Assembly: GCA_030998015.1 (NCBI GenBank)
Contig: JARWMV010000192.1
Location: 1 to 22,763, forward strand
Source of the DNA: Ceratorhiza oryzae-sativae
Lineage: Eukaryota; Basidiomycota; Agaricomycetes; Cantharellales; Ceratobasidiaceae
Length of the DNA: 22,763 bases
Direction: 5' to 3'
Shown here: positions 18,281 through 22,763 of the stretch, piece by piece
Position numbering within the stretch: the first letter of the stretch is position 1
Layout: each line of letters opens with the position of its first letter
The notes under the pieces: model-generated
Told to the model about the DNA's origin: nothing
What the model saw: the letters and a program-made list of their open reading frames with translations, nothing else
The model's database searches: none
Translations under genes and position numbers: made by a program

Positions 18281-18372
18281 AAACCCCGGCGGCAAATTTG
18301 CCCGATCGGAGCAAACGGGGTCGGTTTCATCATGTAACAACCGCGGCTATCAAATTTACCCCCGTTTTCCTG
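18275..18372. repeat. Imperfect inverted repeat of 98 bp (MITE-like or transposon terminus)
   Basis: The left arm starts CAGGAAAA and ends CAAATTTG (18275-18300); the right arm, read in reverse complement from 18372, starts CAGGAAAA and ends AAATTTG at about 18351. Between these blocks the arms are GC-rich and diverge. A perfect 12-bp palindrome GGCAAATTTGCC lies at 18291-18302, and further AAATTT-centred words occur at 18352 and 18394. No target duplication was found. Confidence 0.6.
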
Positions 18373-18728
18373 TGTATGTAGACCATTTGCCCAAAATTTA
18401 CCTTCGGCAATATGAATGTGCCGAAAACAGTAAATTACACAGTCTGGGAAAGTGTACAGTATAATCTGCCGGATTTGGAAAGAGCTCTTATCAGAAATAC
18501 GTTGTACTCGCACGTGTGGACGACGTAAGAATAAGTATGCATTCATGATAACACGACAATATACAATACAAAATGTATCACGCCCCAAACACGCATTTGC
18601 ACGTAATGAAAAAAGAGAGGTCGGCAAGACAGCAGATCTGGTGTGGCAGCTATCGTAATATATCCAAGTTGAAAGTGAGGGCGCGTATAGGCGGTTAATG
18701 GAAAAGGACGTACCGAGCTGAAACTGGC
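18373..18728. other. Non-coding sequence between inverted repeat and transposase stop
   Basis: AT-rich, with no supported gene. It may be the 3' non-coding and subterminal part of the Plavaka element, whose left end is not located. Confidence 0.35.
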
Positions 18729-19791
18729 TCATGAGCGAGCCAGTTGTTGCCAGTACCGGAGATGTAGGTTTAGAAACGAGTTGTAGAAGGGGTTTAGATG
18801 GAAATGACGGCAGATTGAGAGCATGTCGACGCGGGAGTGGTGCTGAACATAGGGACTGACGCGGGAGAAGCGGGGACCCAAGTGGCAAGCCATTTGGACT
18901 CGCTCAAGCGGGATGATCATCCCACGACGCTGGCCGCCCTTGAGGTCATGTGAAACCGCGTGCATTCCGTGAGCGGAGGATGCGGAGGTTTTGAACGGAG
19001 TGAACAAATCGACGTAAGCCAGTCGGCCGGGGTAGAGGGATTGCAGATGAGTAGGAAGGGTGAAAATAGCGCGTACGCGGCCTGCGCGGTAGCCTGCCAG
19101 GTCTCAGGTTAGCAATCGCATGCAAACAGCAGGTTGGGGAGAACTTACGTTGAAGCCCAGCCGCTTGCGGTTGGTGGAGGAAGAGCGCCATATCAAAGAG
19201 GCCTGGGACACCACGCCCATACTGATCGGTGGACGGTGGACGTATTCGGATGACGTCGCAATGGAGGTGTTCGTCGGGAGCAAAGGGGATCGGGCGATGT
19301 TGAATCGTAAGTTTATGCCAGACGTCGAATTTGTCGGACAAGAATACGGTTGGGTTGACGCCAGCGTCACGAGCGAGAGGTTTGAGAAAAAGAATGAGAC
19401 TACGAATGAGGTCAACAGCCCCGTAGTTGGAGACGAGGTGGTGGCCAGTCAGACGAGGACAAGTCGCCTGCACTGCCACACTAAGGGTCGGCCGGGGATA
19501 CGCGATCATCCCCGAGCTTCCCTGAGCTGCCTCCACTGCCTCGTGGGATGCTTCGAGGTCATCTTCGACATTCTCCTCTTCCTTCTCGTCATCGCTATCG
19601 TCTTCGTCATCGCCATCATCTCCGTCATCGTCGCTCTCACTGCCATCATCTCCAATTTCCCCCGCCTCCAGCTTGAGGCGTGGGGACTTGCCGTAGTACT
19701 CGTCGAGGTAAGCACGTTGAATTCGGATAGCCTCCAAGCGGCGAATGTATCTAACGATTTGCCGAATGGCCTCCCTCCAGTTCGACGCACT

Positions 19792-19796
19792 CCATC
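19792..19796 (+). repeat. 5-bp target-site duplication, left copy
   Basis: CCATC immediately left of the solo LTR, repeated immediately right of it at 20173-20177. Confidence 0.9.
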
Positions 19797-20057
19797 TGTC
19801 ATGAACTGACACGCATATATCCACTCTACAATATTTTCTCGATTTACTACATTTTATGAGATCATCTTCAAAACATACTTGCCTTTTATGGTATATCTGT
19901 ATCATGTGACTCAGGGAATGTTCCGGACCGGTAACCAAGATGTATTTCAACTCTGATGTGAAATTCCACAGTTCCGCAGTCGCTTCTACTGCTTCTATCT
20001 CTTATCTGTCGTGACTCACTGTACGGACTTGTTTGTTATGATGTGGCTCGTACTGTG

Positions 20058-20064
20058 TATATAA
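20058..20064 (+). promoter_or_regulatory. TATA box of the solo LTR
   Basis: TATATAA, identical in sequence and surroundings to the copy at 373-379. Confidence 0.6.
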
Positions 20065-20067
20065 ACC

Positions 20068-20105
20068 AGGTCAAGTTCGCAGAGGACTCCTCAAGAACTT
20101 GACCT
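20068..20105 (+). repeat. Hairpin-forming inverted repeat in the solo LTR
   Basis: AGGTCAAGTTC (20068-20078) pairs perfectly with GAACTTGACCT (20095-20105), with an inner GAGGA/TCCTC stem as in the fragment at 383-420. Confidence 0.85.
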
Positions 20106-20172
20106 CTCGTCGAATACAAGTTCTTTTACTCTCTTACTATCTTCCTCGTCGCCTGACTTGTCGTCGTCGACA

Positions 20173-20177
20173 CCATC
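20173..20177 (+). repeat. 5-bp target-site duplication, right copy
   Basis: CCATC, matching 19792-19796. Confidence 0.9.
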
Positions 20178-22465
20178 CACGCTTTGCGTATACGATGTGG
20201 AGGTGTTCTGGGGACTCGGTGTTGAATCTGTCAGGAGTCCCGAGCTCACGGATCGAGTGAGCGTAATGACTCAACATGTGGAATTTCGGTATGTTGTCGA
20301 ATTTCTCCACGTCAAGCATCAGCTCGAGCCGAACTAAGACCTCTTTTAGTGAATGAAATGTTTGTAGGGCGTCCTCCATCTCCCGAACCTCCAGCTCGCT
20401 CAACTGCGCACGCTCAGCAAGAAAAAGGAAATCCAGCAGAGCTCGAACCATCTGCACAAAGTCGTCGGGTATTCTGGGGTCTTCGGCTACGATAGGTAAG
20501 TACTGTTTAACCATCTCTTTCGTCTCACGCCCAGTCCACTGCGAGACGCTGGTTATCCCCCTTTTGAAGTGCCGCAGGTCCTTGGCTTTGGGCATCGCCA
20601 TGTAACGTCCGTTCAGCTCGGCCTCACCCAATATCCCCTCCGTCCATTCGGCAACATAGTCCTTGAAGACCCCCTTATGAAGCTGATGTAGGATGTCGGG
20701 CGTGATACAATTGGGGAAGTTAACATTCGGTAAGTCGGCCCAGAATGGCTTCCAAGGCTTCAGGTTGAGCTGTTTCAGCTTTACCTTACTTCCAGTTGCC
20801 TCGTACGCCCGAAAAGCGGCCACTGCCTCTTCGTGATTGCGCATGCACGCGGTACTCCCACTCCCCCGACCGTGAAACGATTGCTGACAGATGGGGCAGC
20901 CACTACGAACCGTGCATGACGCATCGTTTTGCTCAGGCCAATCCCCAACGAACGCTGCCAAGGTCGGATACGCACGACGAAGGTACCCATCGGCACACCA
21001 CATCGGAACCCCCTTACTCGACACAGTCTTCAAGGGTTCCATAATCGCCTCCATCGAACGATGAAACAGCTTGCCTCGAAGCTGGCTGCGCAGTGACCTA
21101 TTCGACACGTCCTTGAAGCTATCGACTGGTAAGTACCCCAGGATAATTGTCGCCTGCTTGCTCGCCTTTCGCCATATATCTTTACTGATGTTCCTGATTG
21201 TTAGGTACACCAGGTACGCCTGCTGCCCACCGGCCATCTTTGACAGCGTCGTCTTGTCAGACGCGATAATAAGTGGTACAACTGTACCATTTGGGTCGCC
21301 GATGAGCCACTAGCCGATATCCGTTAAGTAAATATTCGTTCCTTTGGTTCGCAGTACTTACTTGCATCCTCCACCACCAATTCCCACTCCACATCTCACC
21401 GTATAGGCGACACTTGCGCTCATGCGATGTCCAATGCTTTTCTGGCGCATATCGCATGAACCGCTTGAACCGAGAGTCAGCGAGTAGCTCTTGAATCAGC
21501 TCAAGAATATTACGTCGGAACAAGGTGTGTGTTCGACGATATACTCCCTCGCCGACAGTAATATCTTGCTCTACCCATTTAGGACGTACGGTAGACGATC
21601 GACATCGATTAGCAACCCGCGGTTGTTCTTCCAAAACCGACCACCTTTCATCTAGTAGTAAAGTGGTTAGTATTTTGGGTCATATGCGCATACCTAGTAA
21701 CTCACCAAACAGCTTTTAAGATGTCGTGGTTTTTGCCGGTAAGACCGGTTGTCATTAAGAGTTCGGCCACCTCGAATCGTTCTGGCTCTCCCATCGACCC
21801 ACACGAGGCGAGATAGTCGCGTAAGTCCTCTCTTGAGATATCGACTGTTTCTTCTGATCTAAAATCGGCGCTCCTGCTGTTGGAATAGGGAATGAATCGA
21901 CCACAACGGATCCGGATGAGGTCCTACAAGAACCACTGGCACTGGAAGGGGGGTGTGTTGGTTGGTTAGGCACGGCACGACTCGACTCTCCATCATCCCA
22001 CTCAGTGCGTAATCGTTTGGGATATGGAAGATCTTCATCCTCGCCGACGAGGTCGCTTCGAGGCCGCTTTGCCAATGGGATGGATAAGGGTGTGTTTTGA
22101 AGCGGATGGGTGGCTTTGGTAGGTGGCTTGGCGGTCTGGGGAGTAGATGCATGGGTGGTAATCGGCGTAGAATCGGTGGCTAGGGCACTCCCACTCGGTG
22201 AGTTTTGCTCTTTCCTCCATTTCTTCTTCAAATGCTTGCTAATATATCCATAGAGCTCGCGAAGGCGCTGCGCGCGACAAGATGGTTTTAGGATGATGTG
22301 TCTGTCGCGTCCGATGGAAGATTTCAAGGTCCTTGAGCAATAGGGGCAAGTAAATGCCGGCGGCGCATAGTCACTTAGAACACAGCCACGTACAGGTGGT
22401 AATCTGCGCTGAAGAAGGGCAGCTCGTTGAGAGGCACGCGCATATACAGTACTTTTACGGCCCAT

Positions 22466-22763
22466 GTAGAATAGACGAGGCGAAGGGAACTAGCGGGGTG
22501 GTCGGAGAACAGAGAGGGCCGATGTGAGTCTCACCCTTGTATATAACACACAAGCTTTCTCATTCGCTTATTCACGTCATTTGCCGTCTACTATTATGTC
22601 CGGGTGGTTTGATGCGACTCGGATTTCGGTGGCGACAACGTTTTTGCTTAACATGGGCCCTGTACTGGTGCTTTTATCTGAAGTTTTTTTTGCCTGACTT
22701 GACTGACACACTTCAAATCATATTGGCATGATTGTGAGTCAGATGGGACCGGCGAAGCCACCG
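22466..22763. other. Upstream region of the Plavaka transposase
   Basis: No gene seen. A minus-strand TATA-like TTATATAC lies at about 22540-22547, roughly 75 nt before the transposase ATG, and could serve as its promoter. The element's right terminus is not recognisable and may lie beyond the window. Confidence 0.35.

Larger units (their letters stand above)
19797..20172 (+). mobile_element. Complete solo LTR (376 bp) inserted in the Plavaka transposase
   Basis: Starts TGTC and ends GACA, with terminal TG...CA, and is flanked by CCATC on both sides. Removing the LTR and one CCATC joins the codons for KRGW directly to SASNW in frame, the uninterrupted reading expected for this transposase, which proves the boundaries. 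It contains TATATAA at 20058-20064 and a hairpin at 20068-20105. No internal retrotransposon genes remain, so it is the product of LTR-LTR recombination. The parent element is unidentified, though the LTR fragment at 365-488 belongs to the same or a sister family. Confidence 0.95.
18729..22465 (-). pseudogene. Plavaka-type DNA transposase, split by a solo LTR
   Basis: Plavaka transposases (CACTA/CMC superfamily) are common in basidiomycetes and move the element by cut and paste with a DDE-type nuclease. Start ATG 22465. Exon pieces seen: 22465 to about 21865 (C2H2-like finger FTCPYCSRTL...DRHIILKPSC), a frame-changed continuation to 21706, from about 21643 to 21362 (ILELIQELLADSRFKRFMRYAPEKHW), 21309-20178 (IIASDKTTLSKMAGGQQAY; ITPDILHQLHKGVFKDYVAEW; FHMLSHYAHSIRELGTPDRF; NTESPEHLHIVYAKRGW), solo LTR, then 19791-19149 (SASNWREAI; EAIRIQRAYLDEYYG; a long Asp/Glu tract) and 19093-18729. 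Introns 21361-21310 and 19148-19094 are clean GT-AG. Candidate catalytic residues are the Asp of SDKT, the Asp of TPDILHQLHKG and the Glu of NTESPEHLH. The LTR, plus a frame change at a T run (21861-21864), make this copy inactive. Confidence 0.9.

Noticed and set aside
19120..19809. 229-codon plus-strand frame
   Set aside because: Complement of the transposase C-terminal exon; its valine/isoleucine-rich stretch is the antisense of the Asp/Glu tract, so it is not a membrane protein.
365..20172. Idea that the two LTR copies bound one 19.8-kb retrotransposon
   Set aside because: The left copy lacks the matching U3, the right copy has its own 5-bp target duplication, and the interior contains host genes; they are separate insertions.
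1..22763. CRISPR array, biosynthetic cluster or defence-like operon
   Set aside because: No regularly spaced repeats, no clustered enzymes, and the gene structure is eukaryotic with spliceosomal introns.

Overview
The window looks like nuclear DNA of a filamentous basidiomycete, most likely an Agaricomycete close to Rhizoctonia/Ceratobasidiaceae. That placement is inferred from numerous 47-58 nt GT-AG introns, a Plavaka-type (CACTA/CMC superfamily) transposase, a Ty3-type gag with retropepsin, an F-box/LRR-like gene and tandem MYND zinc-finger genes. One conserved housekeeping gene sits between transposon-rich flanks.

Layout. 1-490: unrecognised sequence ending in a plus-strand LTR fragment. 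489-3062: a broken Ty3-type retrotransposon on the minus strand (retropepsin, frame-disrupted gag with zinc knuckle, candidate primer site and 5' LTR); its pol beyond the protease is missing where the LTR fragment abuts it. 3063-4152: no gene seen. 4153-5481: F-box-like gene (minus). 5746-10442: a complete multi-exon P5A-type ATPase (Spf1/ATP13A1 family, minus), reconstructed here exon by exon; it has a GC-AG intron, a probable intron-split start codon and one unexplained frame change. 10443-11753: no confident gene. 11754-12622 and 13777-14548: two tandem MYND-finger paralogues (plus) with a conserved intron position; the first has a late frameshift in a G run.

15428-16290 and 17470-18274: a diverged direct duplication. 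Each copy holds a plus-strand Pro/Ser-rich reading frame and, convergently on the minus strand, the 3' end of an unknown gene with aligned stop codons; both copies are damaged. 18275-18372: an imperfect inverted repeat exactly where the second copy stops resembling the first.

18729-22465: Plavaka transposase gene (minus), interrupted by a complete 376-bp solo LTR (19797-20172) flanked by a 5-bp target-site duplication. The solo LTR and the fragment at 365-488 share their promoter-proximal and downstream part almost exactly, including a TATA box and a long hairpin, but not the upstream part.

Working together: the P5A ATPase is an ER transmembrane-helix quality-control pump unrelated in function to its neighbours. 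The rest records nested transposition (LTR into Ty3 element; LTR into Plavaka; perhaps Plavaka into a duplicated gene) and local gene duplication. Several breaks fall in short homopolymers, so some could be assembly errors. No operon-like system, CRISPR array, rRNA or tRNA was seen.
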